Assembly: GCF_010119935.1 (NCBI RefSeq)
Contig: NZ_CP048209.1
Coordinates: 6,162,001-6,226,000, forward strand
DNA: 64,000 nucleotides
Origin: Paenibacillus lycopersici
GTDB taxonomy: Bacteria > Bacillota > Bacilli > Paenibacillales > Paenibacillaceae
Direction: 5' to 3'
Below, piece after piece: positions 35,234-46,500 of this stretch; position 1 is the first letter of the stretch; the number at the start of each line of letters is the position of its first letter. The translations under genes were made by a program, and so were the position numbers. The notes beneath the pieces are model-generated. The model was not told the origin of the DNA, made no database searches, and worked only from the letters and a program-made list of their open reading frames with translations.

Positions 35234-38200
35234 ATGCATACTCTGTCAAAATGGAAAACGCTCGTCTCGGCGGCGCTGATCGCAATCATCCTGGCAACGC
35301 CGATTCCGCTCATGCCCCGCGCGGCAGCGGCCGGCAACGAACCGCCGATCGTAGGCATCGCGGACGACGCTTACTTGCATCTGAACGGAACGGACGCCTA
35401 TGCGACCAAGAGTGCCGTGCCGTTCGCGAAAAATTTCACCGTCGAGCTATGGGCCCGCTCGGGGACGGCAACGTGGAACGAGAACAGCTCGCTGCTCGAT
35501 GCCCGCTCGAACAGCGGCATCGTCCTGTCGGCCGTGAAAGACGCGACGGACGTCGACGTCTATCTGTTCAATGACGGAGTCAGGGCCGTCAAACTGGCGG
35601 ACGGTTTTCACGTGGACGATATTACGCAATGGCATCATTATGCGGTCACCTTCAATTTCAACAACCGGGCCTGTATGCTCTATCTTGACGGCAAGCTTGT
35701 CCAAAGTTTGCCCTCCCCCCTCAACATCCGATATACCCTGCCGATCAATACGACGGTGCTGCTCGGCAAGGACCCCAGCCGGAATACGTATCTGAACGCC
35801 GATATCGACAATGTCCGCGTGTGGAACGGGGATCTATCGGGCGGCGACATCGGCAGGAACCAAACGCGGCGCATAGCCAGCAGCGAAGACGGGCTTGTCA
35901 TGAACCTGAACTTCGATACGAATGCGGAAATAACCGGCTCGGGCGGCTACGCGCTGAACGGGCGGCCGTATTCGCTGCCGATCGACGTGTACGAGGATGA
36001 GCGCCCATTGCCGCTCCCGGCCATCACCTGGGAGGACAGCGACGCCGCAACGGATCCGTATACGGTCGGTCTGTCGGTTAATCTGGGCATGCTGCATGCG
36101 GACACGCTCTCAGGGGTCACGCCGGCGGGCGGCGCAAACGACAGCCGATCCATGCAGCTTTCCGGTACTAGAACGGATCTTCTTGCGGCTTTAAGCTCGC
36201 TGTCCTATCGGAACGATCCGAACGTCTCCGGCAGCGACGAGCTGGCGGTGACGGTGACGGATGCCGGAAGCGGTGCGGATGCGCTCCCCGCCACAGGGAG
36301 GTATACGCTGCCCATAATCATTCACGGCGTGAACGATGCGCCTTCCTTCGCCATCGGAGCGGATATTACGGTCGGCGATACGGACGGGCCGCAGTCCGTT
36401 GCGGGCTTCGCGAGCGCCATCGATGTCGGGCCGTTGGAAAATCAGGCCTTCGTATTCGAGGTATCCTCCGACCGCCCCGATTTGTTCCGGCAGCAGCCGG
36501 CCGTCGCCGCGGACGGCACGCTGACCTTCGAGCCGCAGGCCGATGCGATAGGAACAACCGCCGTGACGGTCACGCTTCGCGACGATGGCGGGACGGATTA
36601 CGGCGGCATCGATGCCGCGACACAGACGTTCCGTCTGACCGTGGCCAGACGGAATCACGCGCCGATCATTACGGGCAACCACGCCCTGCGCACGAACGGC
36701 ACGGACGGGAGCGTCTCCGTACCCGGCTTGCGGCTCGGCGAGGAATTCACGGCCGAGGTATGGGCGCGATCGGCAACGCCGACCTGGAACGAGAACGGCG
36801 TTCTGCTCTCGTCGAGAGGCAAGAACGGCTTCTTGATCCATCCGAACAAAGGCTCGAACACGCTCAACTTCTACGTCATCGACGGCCGTAACGATTCCCG
36901 CATCCGGCTAACCGTCGTCAACGCTTTTGCGCCCGAAGATATTACGGCCTGGCATCATTATGCGGTATCCTTCCTGGATGATGGTTCCGGCTACTCCTAT
37001 TACACGTTGTATCTGGACGGCAAGAAGGTGAAGGAAGCCGACTATCCGGCCAGCACCTTCCGTTCCACTGCGGCGTCCACGTTGTATATCGGCCGGGATG
37101 ATCCGATATACAGCAGCGAGCAGCGATTCGGAAACGTCGATATCGACGAAGTGCGCATCTGGAACCGGTACATGACCGACGAAGAGCTTGCGGCCGGTTG
37201 GAATCGCAAGCCGGACGTAAGCGACATCAGCCTGCAGCTTTATCTGGATATGGAAAATATTCCGGGAACGCAGGTGCCGGACCTTTCCTTGGGCGGCCAT
37301 AACGGCGTGCTGTCCGGCGGGACGAGCCGAACGATCGGTCCTAATGCGCCGGAACTCGCGGCACCGGCGGCAACCGCCCTGAATGAGGACGGAACAGCGC
37401 TCATTCCCGTAGAGCCTGCAGCCGATTACGACGCGGGGGATACGGTGCTGACGGGCGAACTGAGGGCGGAGCACGGACGGCTGAGGCTGGCGGATCATGC
37501 CGGTCTGACGCTCGTAGACGGGGACGACGATTCCTCACGGGCCGTCTACGCCGGCTCCGCCGACGATTTGAACGCCGCCTTCTCGCAGGCGGCCTATACG
37601 CCGGATGCCGATTATAACGGCACGGACGCGGTAACGCTGACCGTCACCGACACGGGCAACGGCTTGCCGGCGGAAGTCAAACACGCCGCGCGCGTCTATC
37701 CGGTCACCGTGTTGGTCGTAAACGATGCGCCGGCGTTCGTGACAGGCGCCGATCTTACGGTCGCGAAGAACGCAGGCGCTCAAAGCGTAATCGGCTGGGC
37801 AACCGGCATCGATGCAGGCGCGCCGGACGAAGCCTCGCAGCAGCTTGCTTTCAGCGCCGTCACGGATCATCCGGAATGGTTCGCAGCGCAGCCGTCTATC
37901 GCGGCCGATGGCACATTGACCTACGAGACCGCGCCGGATGCGGTCGGTGCGGCGGTCATTACCGTCACGCTGCAGGATGACGGCGGTACCGCGAACGGCG
38001 GCGCCGATACATCCGCGCCGCAAACGTGCACGATCACAATCGAGGAACCGCCGACCGATCCTTCCGGACCGATTGATCCTTCCGGGCCGACCGACCCTTC
38101 CGGGCCGACCGACCCTTCCGGGCCGACCGATCCTTCCGGGCCGACCGACCCTTCCGGGCCGACCGACCCTTCCGGGCCGACTGACCCTTCCGGGCCGACC

Positions 38201-39502
38201 GATCCTTCCGGACCGACCGATCCTTCCGGGCCGACCGATCCTTCCGGACCGACCGATCCTTCCGGACCGACCGACCCTTCCGGGCCGACTGACCCTTCCG
38301 GGCCGACCGATCCTTCCGGACCGACCGATCCTTCGGGACCGACCGATCCTTCAGGGCCGACTGACCCTTCGGGACCGACTGACCCTTCGGGACCGACCGA
38401 TCCTTCGGGACCGACTGACCCTTCGGGACCGACCGATCCTTCCGGGCCGTCTGACCCTTCGGGACCGACCGATCCTTCCGGGCCGACCGATCCCTCGAGG
38501 CCGACCGATCCTTCGGGACCGACGCAGCCTGCTGCATCGGGCGACGACGGGCAGCCAGACGATCCGGCGCACGGCAGCTTCAACGTATATGCGCGGCAGA
38601 CATCGGAATTCCAGCTGGATCCATGGCTTCGCGTTCACGTCCCGTTCGGAGCGGCAGCCGCCGACGGTACCGTCGAGGTGAGCATGCTGGCGGATACGGA
38701 TGCGCCGCTGTCGCCACGGAAGACGCTCAGCCCGCGGTTCAGGCTCGCCGGCTCGGCGGAACCGCTGAACGCGCCGATTACGCTGACGCTTCAATACGAC
38801 GCGACGGCCGTGACGAAAGGACACCGGCCTGCCGTGTATTACTACAATGAGCCATTGGCCCGGTGGATCTACATCGGCGGCAAGGTGAATGCGGATGGCA
38901 GCGTGACGGCGCAAGCGTTCCGCTTCGCGACCTTTGCCGTACTCGACAGCAGCGCCGCCGTCTTCCCGGACCTTGCCGGCCATTGGGCCGCCGACGATGT
39001 CAGCCGGCTCGCGGGCATGGAAGCCGTGAACGGATACGAGGACGGCCTGTTCCATCCCGATGCCGAGCTGACGCGGGCGCAATTCGCCAAGATCGCCGCG
39101 GCGGCGCTCGGGCTGCAAGCTGCCGGCAGCGGCACTCCGTTCGCCGATGCGGCCGACATCCCGGCGTGGAGCACATCCGCAGCCGAAGCGCTTGCCCAGG
39201 CGGGCTTCATGCAGGGCGACAACGGCCGCTTCAAGCCCGGCGCGGTCATGACCCGGGCCGAGCTGGCCGTCGTCATCGCCCGCATCCTGCGCGCGAACGG
39301 CGTGAATCCGCCAGCCTCGGCGGCGCTGCCTTACCGCGATGCGGCCGGCATTCCGGTCTGGGCCAGGGAGGCCGCAGCCGAGACGCTGGCGGCAGGCGTT
39401 CTGTCCGGCTCGCCGGACAACGCGTTCCGCCCGTCCGGCGCCGTTACCCGCGCCGAAGCCGCGGCAGCGCTCTTCAAGCTCCTTCAGGCGCTTCATATTT
39501 AA
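35234..39502 (+). CDS. SLH-anchored surface protein with LamG domains and DPSGPT repeats
   Basis: 1422 residues. Signal peptide 1-33 (ends RAAAAG); LamG/concanavalin-like domain about 40-230 (LHLNGTDAYATKSAVPFAKN; WHHYAVTF); cadherin/VCBS-like beta domains about 260-470; second LamG about 475-690; further beta domains to 935; about 26 DPSGPT hexapeptides at 940-1097; a beta module; three SLH domains at about 1241-1420 (VFPDLAGHWAADDVSRLAGM; TRAELAVVIARIL; TRAEAAAALFKLL). SLH domains hold the protein on pyruvylated cell-wall polymer; LamG domains suggest polysaccharide binding. No catalytic domain is recognised. The start at 35234 has GAGGAGG upstream. The repeat linker resembles Thr/Pro-rich linkers of cellulosome-like proteins. 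Confidence 0.92.
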   Translation: MHTLSKWKTLVSAALIAIILATPIPLMPRAAAAGNEPPIVGIADDAYLHLNGTDAYATKSAVPFAKNFTVELWARSGTATWNENSSLLDARSNSGIVLSAVKDATDVDVYLFNDGVRAVKLADGFHVDDITQWHHYAVTFNFNNRACMLYLDGKLVQSLPSPLNIRYTLPINTTVLLGKDPSRNTYLNADIDNVRVWNGDLSGGDIGRNQTRRIASSEDGLVMNLNFDTNAEITGSGGYALNGRPYSLPIDVYEDERPLPLPAITWEDSDAATDPYTVGLSVNLGMLHADTLSGVTPAGGANDSRSMQLSGTRTDLLAALSSLSYRNDPNVSGSDELAVTVTDAGSGADALPATGRYTLPIIIHGVNDAPSFAIGADITVGDTDGPQSVAGFASAIDVGPLENQAFVFEVSSDRPDLFRQQPAVAADGTLTFEPQADAIGTTAVTVTLRDDGGTDYGGIDAATQTFRLTVARRNHAPIITGNHALRTNGTDGSVSVPGLRLGEEFTAEVWARSATPTWNENGVLLSSRGKNGFLIHPNKGSNTLNFYVIDGRNDSRIRLTVVNAFAPEDITAWHHYAVSFLDDGSGYSYYTLYLDGKKVKEADYPASTFRSTAASTLYIGRDDPIYSSEQRFGNVDIDEVRIWNRYMTDEELAAGWNRKPDVSDISLQLYLDMENIPGTQVPDLSLGGHNGVLSGGTSRTIGPNAPELAAPAATALNEDGTALIPVEPAADYDAGDTVLTGELRAEHGRLRLADHAGLTLVDGDDDSSRAVYAGSADDLNAAFSQAAYTPDADYNGTDAVTLTVTDTGNGLPAEVKHAARVYPVTVLVVNDAPAFVTGADLTVAKNAGAQSVIGWATGIDAGAPDEASQQLAFSAVTDHPEWFAAQPSIAADGTLTYETAPDAVGAAVITVTLQDDGGTANGGADTSAPQTCTITIEEPPTDPSGPIDPSGPTDPSGPTDPSGPTDPSGPTDPSGPTDPSGPTDPSGPTDPSGPTDPSGPTDPSGPTDPSGPTDPSGPTDPSGPTDPSGPTDPSGPTDPSGPTDPSGPTDPSGPTDPSGPTDPSGPTDPSGPSDPSGPTDPSGPTDPSRPTDPSGPTQPAASGDDGQPDDPAHGSFNVYARQTSEFQLDPWLRVHVPFGAAAADGTVEVSMLADTDAPLSPRKTLSPRFRLAGSAEPLNAPITLTLQYDATAVTKGHRPAVYYYNEPLARWIYIGGKVNADGSVTAQAFRFATFAVLDSSAAVFPDLAGHWAADDVSRLAGMEAVNGYEDGLFHPDAELTRAQFAKIAAAALGLQAAGSGTPFADAADIPAWSTSAAEALAQAGFMQGDNGRFKPGAVMTRAELAVVIARILRANGVNPPASAALPYRDAAGIPVWAREAAAETLAAGVLSGSPDNAFRPSGAVTRAEAAAALFKLLQALHI
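38053..38527 (+). repeat. 18-bp tandem repeat encoding DPSGPT
   Basis: About 26 in-frame copies of GACCCTTCCGGGCCGACC with third-position variants (CCTTCCGGA, CCTTCGGGA). A few copies vary in protein: one Ile, one Ser and one Arg change. The variation is arranged in blocks, indicating repeated slippage or unequal exchange. Confidence 0.95.
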
Positions 39503-39544
39503 CGCTCTTGACGATTAACGTCTTTCTTGCTTCGCCGCCTACTG

Positions 39545-39591
39545 AACAAGCCCCGAGGCAGCCGTTATCAACGGCCGCTTCGGGGCTTGTT
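39545..39591. terminator. Bidirectional terminator between the SLH and rhamnosidase genes
   Basis: Perfect 12-bp stem AACAAGCCCCGA / TCGGGGCTTGTT with an inner GCCGTT..AACGGC stem, then TCTTCCTCG. It lies between two convergent genes. Confidence 0.75.
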
Positions 39592-39638
39592 CTTCCTCGT
39601 ATGCCATTCGTCCCGGTCGATCCCGGGTTTCGTGCCGT

Positions 39639-42371
39639 TTACGCCGTAACCGGCTCCTGTTCAGCCTCCTGCTTCGCCGGATAGCGGAAGGCATAGCTTC
39701 CCGAACCGAGCGTCAGTCTTACGCTGCCGTCCGCTTCTTCGGCCGCCGTTACGCCGTCCGCAAGATCGGCCGCGAGTCCGTCTTCCTTCAGCTCCGCCAG
39801 CGCGACGTCGTCCAGCACGAGCTCCGCCGTCGCGTTCGCCGGCACCGTGAAGCGCACGGTTATTTCATCCGCCTCTTGCGACCAGCCCGATTCGATCCGC
39901 CCGTACGGCGACTCCAGCGCCGCGCGCGCATGCGTCAACGAGCCGTCCGCGAAGCGCGGACGAATACGGATTTTCTTGTACGCCGCTTCGGTCTCGTCCA
40001 TGTCGAGGCCGGCTACGTAACGGTACATCCACTCGCCGATCGCGCCGTACGCATAGTGGTTGTACGAGTTCATGGCATCGCTCCAGAACGAGCCGTCCGG
40101 CTTGATGCCGTCCCAATGCTCCCAGATCGTCGTCGCGCCTTTGGACACGGAATAGAGCCAGGACGGGTACGTTTCCTGCATGAGCAGCTTCACGGCCGTC
40201 GCGTGATAACCGTTATCCGACAAAGCGAAGCACAGGTACGGCGTGCCGACGAAGCCGGTCGTCAGGTGGTAATCGTTCTGTACCACGAGCTCGTTCAGCT
40301 CGCGCGCGATCCGCTTCTTCACGTCGCCCTCGACGAGATCGAACATGAGCGCAAGCACATGCGCGGTCTGCGTCGGCGCGGCCAGACGACCGCTCGGCGT
40401 TACGAATTCGCGGCTGAACTCCGCCTTGATCCGGTCGTGCAGCTCGCTGTATTTGCGCACGTCCGCCGCCTTGCCGAGCACGACCGCCGTCTCGCGGACG
40501 AGCCGGGTCGAGTACGCGAAGAAAGCCGTTGCGATCAGATCGCGGGGCGTCGCGCCGACGTAACTGTTCTCCTTGGCGTCGAGGCCCAGCCAGTCGCCGA
40601 AATGGAAGCCGGTGTTCCACAAATATTCGTTCTCGCCCTCGTTCCGAATGAACGATACCCAGGCGCACATGCTCTCGTACTGCTCCGACAGCAGCCGGAC
40701 GTCGCCGTAGCAGAGATACATCGTCCACGGCACGATAACGGCGGCGTCGCCCCACGCGGATGAAGACGGAATTTTCTCCTGCGGCGTCGGCGGGTCCGTC
40801 TCGAACAGCGCATTCGGAATGACGAACGGCACGCCGCCGTTCGGATTCTGATCGGCCTTCAGATCGCGAAGCCATTTCGTGAAGAACGCCGCCACGTCGT
40901 AGTTGAACGCGGCCGTCCGGACGAACACCTGCGCGTCGCCCGTCCAGCCGAGCCGCTCGTCGCGCTGCGGGCAGTCCGTCGGCACGTCGACGAAATTCCC
41001 CCGCTGGCCCCACTGAATATTGCGCTGCAGCTGATTGACCATGTCGCTCGAGCAGTCGAACTCTCCCGTCGGCGCCATGTCGGTATGGATGACTTCGCCT
41101 ACAATGGCGTCCATCAGCCCCTCCGCTTGCTCTTCCGGCAGGCCGGCGACGCTCAGATAGCGGAAGCCCATGAACGTGAATGTCGGCGCATACGTCTCGC
41201 CGGGCACGCCCGCCGCGGTGTACACGATCGCCTGCTTGGCGGAACGCAGGTTGCCGACATAGAAGTTGCCGTCCTTATCGAGTACTTCCGCGTGCTTCAG
41301 CGTAACCGTCGTTCCTGCGGGAACGTCCAGCGTCATCCGGATGCGGCCGACCATGTTCTGCCCCATGTCGAGCACGACTTCGCCGTTCGGCGTGCGGATC
41401 AGCTCCCGCGGCTTGATCGTCTCGATGACGCGGATCGGATGATGCTCCTGGGCGGTCAGATGGGTCACCGGAAGTGCGATGCTCTCCGCAGTGCTCCACG
41501 CCGAATCGTCGAACGCCGGCGTGCTCCAGCCGGGCTGTTCCAGATTCGCGTCGCAGGTCTCGCCGTCATACAATTCCGACAGGCGGATCGCGCCTTCGGC
41601 CGCTTTCCACGACTCGTCGCTGCATACGATTTCTTCCGTGCCGTCGGCATAGGCGATATGCAGCTGAAGCAGCAGTGCCCGGCGATCGCCGTACAGATTG
41701 AAGGTCGTCTCCCAGCCCAGCCGGCCTTTGAACCAGCCGTTGGCGAGCATGGCGCCGATTCCGTTCGGACCGCCCGCTGTCAGCAGGTTCGTCACGTCGT
41801 ACGTTTGATACTGCTGCCGTTTGCGGTAACTCGTCCAGCCGGGCGCGAGCAGCTCGTCGCCGACCTTCTCGCCGTTCACGTACAGCTCGTATACGCCGGC
41901 AGCCGTCGCATAGACGCGCGCGGAGACGATATCGGGCTTAACCTCGAAACGCTTGGCCAGCATGAACGCCGGCGTCGCCTGCGGATCGATGGCCGATGCG
42001 GCCGGCGTAATCCATTTCGCCCGCCATTCGTCCGGCGTGAAGAACGCCGTCTCCCACCAGACGGATTCGCTCCACGCCGACTCGCGGCCGAAGCTGTCCC
42101 ATGCCTTCACCCGTGCATGGTAGCGCGTGCGCGATCTCAGCTCGGGCCCGGCGTATGCAACCTGAATGGACGCATCCGACGCTACGCGGCCGGAATCCCA
42201 TAACGGCGCCGAATAGTCGCCGTCCGCTCCCGCAACCTGCAGCCGATAAGACGTTTGAAGCGTACCTCTGCGATCCGACCGCAGCTTCCAACCGAAACGC
42301 GGCGCCTTGAAGTCAAGGCCCAGCACATCCGTACGATACTCGCATGTAAGCGATTCCGCATGAAAACCCAT
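39639..42371 (-). CDS. Alpha-L-rhamnosidase, GH78
   Basis: 910 residues from the ATG at 42371 (GGAG upstream; an in-frame extension to 42437 lacks a ribosome binding site). Domain order is the GH78 standard: N-terminal beta domains (RWKRxA-like FGWKLRSDRRGTLQTSYRLQ), Bac_rhamnosid middle region with WPVTHL-like strands, and the (alpha/alpha)6 catalytic domain with the diagnostic DCPQRDERLGWTGDAQ at about 464 and TTIWEHWDGIKPDGSF, which carries the second catalytic Glu. No signal peptide, so it removes terminal rhamnose from imported oligosaccharides or glycosides. Divergent from an AraC regulator that probably controls it. Confidence 0.95.
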   Translation of the reverse strand: MGFHAESLTCEYRTDVLGLDFKAPRFGWKLRSDRRGTLQTSYRLQVAGADGDYSAPLWDSGRVASDASIQVAYAGPELRSRTRYHARVKAWDSFGRESAWSESVWWETAFFTPDEWRAKWITPAASAIDPQATPAFMLAKRFEVKPDIVSARVYATAAGVYELYVNGEKVGDELLAPGWTSYRKRQQYQTYDVTNLLTAGGPNGIGAMLANGWFKGRLGWETTFNLYGDRRALLLQLHIAYADGTEEIVCSDESWKAAEGAIRLSELYDGETCDANLEQPGWSTPAFDDSAWSTAESIALPVTHLTAQEHHPIRVIETIKPRELIRTPNGEVVLDMGQNMVGRIRMTLDVPAGTTVTLKHAEVLDKDGNFYVGNLRSAKQAIVYTAAGVPGETYAPTFTFMGFRYLSVAGLPEEQAEGLMDAIVGEVIHTDMAPTGEFDCSSDMVNQLQRNIQWGQRGNFVDVPTDCPQRDERLGWTGDAQVFVRTAAFNYDVAAFFTKWLRDLKADQNPNGGVPFVIPNALFETDPPTPQEKIPSSSAWGDAAVIVPWTMYLCYGDVRLLSEQYESMCAWVSFIRNEGENEYLWNTGFHFGDWLGLDAKENSYVGATPRDLIATAFFAYSTRLVRETAVVLGKAADVRKYSELHDRIKAEFSREFVTPSGRLAAPTQTAHVLALMFDLVEGDVKKRIARELNELVVQNDYHLTTGFVGTPYLCFALSDNGYHATAVKLLMQETYPSWLYSVSKGATTIWEHWDGIKPDGSFWSDAMNSYNHYAYGAIGEWMYRYVAGLDMDETEAAYKKIRIRPRFADGSLTHARAALESPYGRIESGWSQEADEITVRFTVPANATAELVLDDVALAELKEDGLAADLADGVTAAEEADGSVRLTLGSGSYAFRYPAKQEAEQEPVTA

Positions 42372-42510
42372 TATTCCCACGCTCCGTTCCCTATTGATTG
42401 TTGTTCGTTTCTTGCACTCAGTATAAGATGGAACCATGGTTTAATGTTTGGGTGAACGGGACTTTCAGTTAGGGTTAAACGGACATTCCAGCCAGGAGGT
42501 ATTCCATGCA
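42372..42510. promoter_or_regulatory. Divergent control region of the rhamnosidase and AraC genes
   Basis: A -10-like TATACT (minus strand) lies near 42419-42424, and a palindrome AACCATGGTT at 42433-42442. Related half-sites GGTTTAATG and GGGTTAAACGGAC follow toward the regulator gene and could be AraC-type binding sites. Confidence 0.35.
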
Positions 42511-43368
42511 ATGACCATTCAACGGCCCGTCTTCCTGCTAGCCGGCAAAGACTTCTTCGATCCCGCGCTGCCGATCTTCGTCAACCGCGCGGTCGAAGAC
42601 TATCTCTTGACGGAGCACCGTCATGATTTTATTGAAATCAGCTACGTCAGCGAAGGATCCGGGACGCACCATCTCGGCGAAGAAGCGTTCCCGGTCACGC
42701 ATGGCGATATTTTCTTGCTGCCCGTAGGCGTATCGCATGTTTTCCGGCCTTCGTCGCGGCATCCGCTGATCGTCTATAATTGCGTCATCGCCCCCGATGC
42801 CGTACTGCAGCTTCTGCAGGCCGTTCCCGGCGGAAGCGAGATGCTGCCGTTCCTGGCGTCGCCCGGCTACCGCCGGTACCGCGATACGTACGGCGAATTC
42901 CATCGTATGTTCCAGCGGCTGCACGACGAATATCTCGCCGATCGGCCCGGCCGGGAAACCGCGCTCTACCAAAATGTGCTCGGACTGCTGGTGTACTTGT
43001 TCCGGCTGGACGGGAGAAACGCTGCCGCGAGCGCGGACGCCGCCGTCCCGACCGGACTCGAGACGGTCATCGCGACGATTCACGGCCGCTTCGACCAGGA
43101 GCTGCCCGCCCGGGAAATGGCTGCCGCGGCCGGCGTCGGAGAGCGCCAGTTCAATCGCCTGTTCATGAAGCGGACGGGCATGTCGTTCAAGGCCTATCAC
43201 CAGAACGTCCGTATCCGCGAGGCCTGCCGCCTGCTGCGCGCGACGGACCGCAAAATCAGCGACATCGCTTCGGCCGTCGGCTATCAGGACATCCCGTATT
43301 TCAACGAGCTGTTCAAGCGGAAGAACGGCGTCTCCCCGCGGGAGTACCGCAACGAGGCGCCGCAGTGA
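42511..43368 (+). CDS. AraC-family regulator with cupin sensor domain
   Basis: 285 residues from the ATG at 42511 (AGGAGGT 10 nt upstream; another ATG at 42506 is out of frame and stops after two codons). The cupin-like N-terminal half (EHRHDFIEISYVSEGSGTHH, DIFLLPVGVSHVFRP) is the sugar-sensing fold of RhaR/RhaS-type regulators. The C-terminal HTH pair is typical (IREACRLLRATDRKISDIAS, VGYQDIPYFNELFKRK, GVSPREYRN). Divergent arrangement with the GH78 gene suggests rhamnose-responsive control (inference). Confidence 0.92.
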   Translation: MTIQRPVFLLAGKDFFDPALPIFVNRAVEDYLLTEHRHDFIEISYVSEGSGTHHLGEEAFPVTHGDIFLLPVGVSHVFRPSSRHPLIVYNCVIAPDAVLQLLQAVPGGSEMLPFLASPGYRRYRDTYGEFHRMFQRLHDEYLADRPGRETALYQNVLGLLVYLFRLDGRNAAASADAAVPTGLETVIATIHGRFDQELPAREMAAAAGVGERQFNRLFMKRTGMSFKAYHQNVRIREACRLLRATDRKISDIASAVGYQDIPYFNELFKRKNGVSPREYRNEAPQ

Positions 43369-43586
43369 AATCCAGGGTTCCCTCCATTCGGCGCCAAGAT
43401 CGTTGTCCTCGTCTCGATCGCGATTTCTTTAGCGGGAACGCCCTTTGCGGGCTCGATCCAGGCACGGGTTATTGAATGATCGCGAAGCGCAGCTCGTGCT
43501 GCGGTTTTCGCCGATGAACCATGAATGTCCGAACGACACGCCGCATAGACCTTCAATAATGGCATTTTCGACTTGGAGGCGATGAA

Positions 43587-46500
43587 ATGAATAGATGGGG
43601 CTCTGCGGACCAAAAGAGGGAGCTTCGCAGCCGCTTGCCGCTCTTCTTCGCAGCGAATCAAGGCCAGTTCGCTTATCCGCCGGCGTTCCGTTTCGTCGCT
43701 GACGGCGACGGCTGCAGGTTCGCGTTGCTGCCTGATCGCATGCTGCTGACCTACCTGACGGTACAAGATAGCCGAACGGCGCATGGCGTGACGCTGGACT
43801 TGGAGTTCGTGCATGCTTCGCCCCATGCCGCGCTTATCGGCAGCCAACAAGAGATGGGCTCCTACCACTATCTGCGCGGAAGCGATCCTCGCGGCCATCT
43901 CACGCACGTGCCCATCTACCGGGAAGCTGTCTATCGGGAATTATGGCCGGGAATCGACGCGCACGTGCGCGGCGAGGAAGGAAGCTTAAAGCTTGATTGG
44001 GTCGTGCGTCCCGGCCATAGTCCGAGCGGGATCGCAATGAAGCTGCGCGGGGCGGATCAGGCGTGGCTTGACGAGGAGGGCAACCTGCTCGTCCATACGG
44101 ACTACGGCTTGCTGAAGGACAGCCGGCCCTACGCCTATCAAAGGACCGCCTCGGGCGAACAGCCCGTCGGCTGCCGGTTCACGCTGAAGAAGGCGGAGGC
44201 GGATCACGGCTGGCTGATCGGCTTCGACACCTCTTCTTATGACCCGGCGCTCCCTCTCGTCATCGATCCGGTCATCGTCTTCAGCACCTATCTCGGCGGG
44301 TCGGGCGCGGATTCCACCATCATGGCGGCCAATACCTTGGAGGTCACGGGCGACGACCACGCTATTCTCGTGGGCAACACGAATGCTTCCTCTTTTCCCG
44401 TGACGGCCGGCGCGTTCCAGACAACGCTGCAGCAAGGCATCGACGTGACGGTGACCAAGTTCACGCCCGACGGCTCGGGCATCGTCTTCTCCACCTATCT
44501 AGGCGGCAGCGGCTTCGAAATAGCCCGCGGTCTCGAGCTGGACGCCCTGAACAATATCTACGTCTGCGGAAGCACGACCTCGACGAATTTCCCCACTACG
44601 CCGAGTTCGTTCATGCCTGTCTTTCCCGGCGGAACGGCTGCCTTCGTCACGAAATTGAACAGTACGGGGACGGCGCTTCTCTTCTCTACTTATCTCGGGG
44701 GCACGGGGGAGCAGACAAGATTGTTCGACATCGCCCTGGACGACGCGGACAATCCCATCGTCGTCGGATCCACCGGGTCGAGCTCGTACCCGACGACACC
44801 AGGCGCCTTCCAGACCGCCTTCACGGGAACCGAATGCTCCATTCTCACGAAGCTGAACGCTTCGGGCACGGGGCTGCTCTATTCCACTTTCGTCGGCGGC
44901 ACTGCCAGCAGCAGGGGAACCGGCATAACGCTGGACGGCTCCGGCTTGGTCTATGTCTGCGGCACGACCGACTCCACCGACTTTCCCACTACGCCCGGCG
45001 CGCTGCAGGTAACGGCGCCGCCCGGCACGAGCACGTTCGTCTACGCGATGAACGCTTCGGCAACGTCCCTCGTCTTCAGCACGTATCTGGGCGGTTCCGG
45101 TACGGAAGACAGCGCGGATATCGCGATCGGCAGCCTCGGCCAAGTCGTCGTGTGCGGCTCCACCACGTCGGCCGATTTTCCGACGACGCCCGGCGCCCTG
45201 CAGCCTGCCTTGCTGAGCGAGACTTGCGGGTTCGTTTCGGTATTGGCCTCCTCCGGCAGCAGCTTGAATTATTCCACCTACATCGGCGGCGCCGGCGGAG
45301 ACACCCATCTCCTCGACCTTACGATTCGGCCGGGATTCGTCCTTTTCGTCGGCGATACGGAATCCCCGAATTTCCCGGTCACCGTCGATGCGCTCCAGCC
45401 TGCGCTGACCGGCGTCACCTCGGCCGTCGTGGGCATCCTGGCGGCGGCCGGCGAGCTGGTGTACGCGTCGTATCTCGGAGGCAGCGCGGAGCAGACCGCC
45501 TTTGCCGCGGAGTTCATCCCCGGCTCGCCCAGCGCGATCGCCTACATCGCGGGGACGACCAACTCCGCCGACTTCCCGGTGACGCCCGGCGCCTACGATA
45601 CGGCGCCGCTCGGCAACCAGCGGCTGTTCCTCGTGAAGTTCGCCGCCGTCTCCGACGTGTTCGTCACCAAGACGCCGAGCCAGACCCAAGTGACGAGGGG
45701 CTCCACCGTCACGTATTCCATTACGGTGCGCAACACGGGCGTCGTCGGCGCTTCCACCGACCCGACCCTGACCAACGTCACCATCGTCGACGCGGGACTC
45801 GGCATCAACGTGAACATCGGCACGCTGACGGCCGGGCAGACCGGGGGCACGAGCGGCACCTTCACGGTCCCCGCCGATGCGCCCTTCGGCCGGCTGACGA
45901 ACCGGACGGTCGTCACCGCCGACCAGCTGCCCGCCCCCCGGATCGGCGAAGCGTTCATCCAGGTGGTGCCTGCGCCTTCAGTCGACTTCACCAAGACCGT
46001 CTCGCCGGACCAGGCTCCGCCCGGAGGCGAGGTCGTTTTCACGCTCACCGTCCGCAACACCGGAGACGTGCCGCTCCAAAATGCCGTCCTGAGCGATCCG
46101 CTTCTCGGGCTGAGCGAGTCACTGAACGTCATCGCGCCGGGCGCGACATCGATCGTCGAGGTGCCGTTCGCCATTCCGGCGGATGCTGCGATCGGAACGA
46201 CCCTGGCGAACAGCGCGACGCTGGTCGCCGACGGCTTGGTTCCTCAGCGGGCGGCGGCCACCGTCCAAGTAACCGATATCCCTCGGCTGACGCTGCTCAA
46301 ATCGGCCGATCGCCGGAATGCCGTGCCGGGGGATACGGTCCAATTCGCGATCGCGGTCCGGAATACGGGGCGCGTCGCCCTGACCAACGTCGTCGTGAAC
46401 GATGACATGCTCGGCCTGCAGCAGACGATCCCGTCCCTGAAGGTCGGCGATTCGCGCGAATTCGCCGTCTCTCAGATCGTGCCCCTGGAATCGCCTCCCG

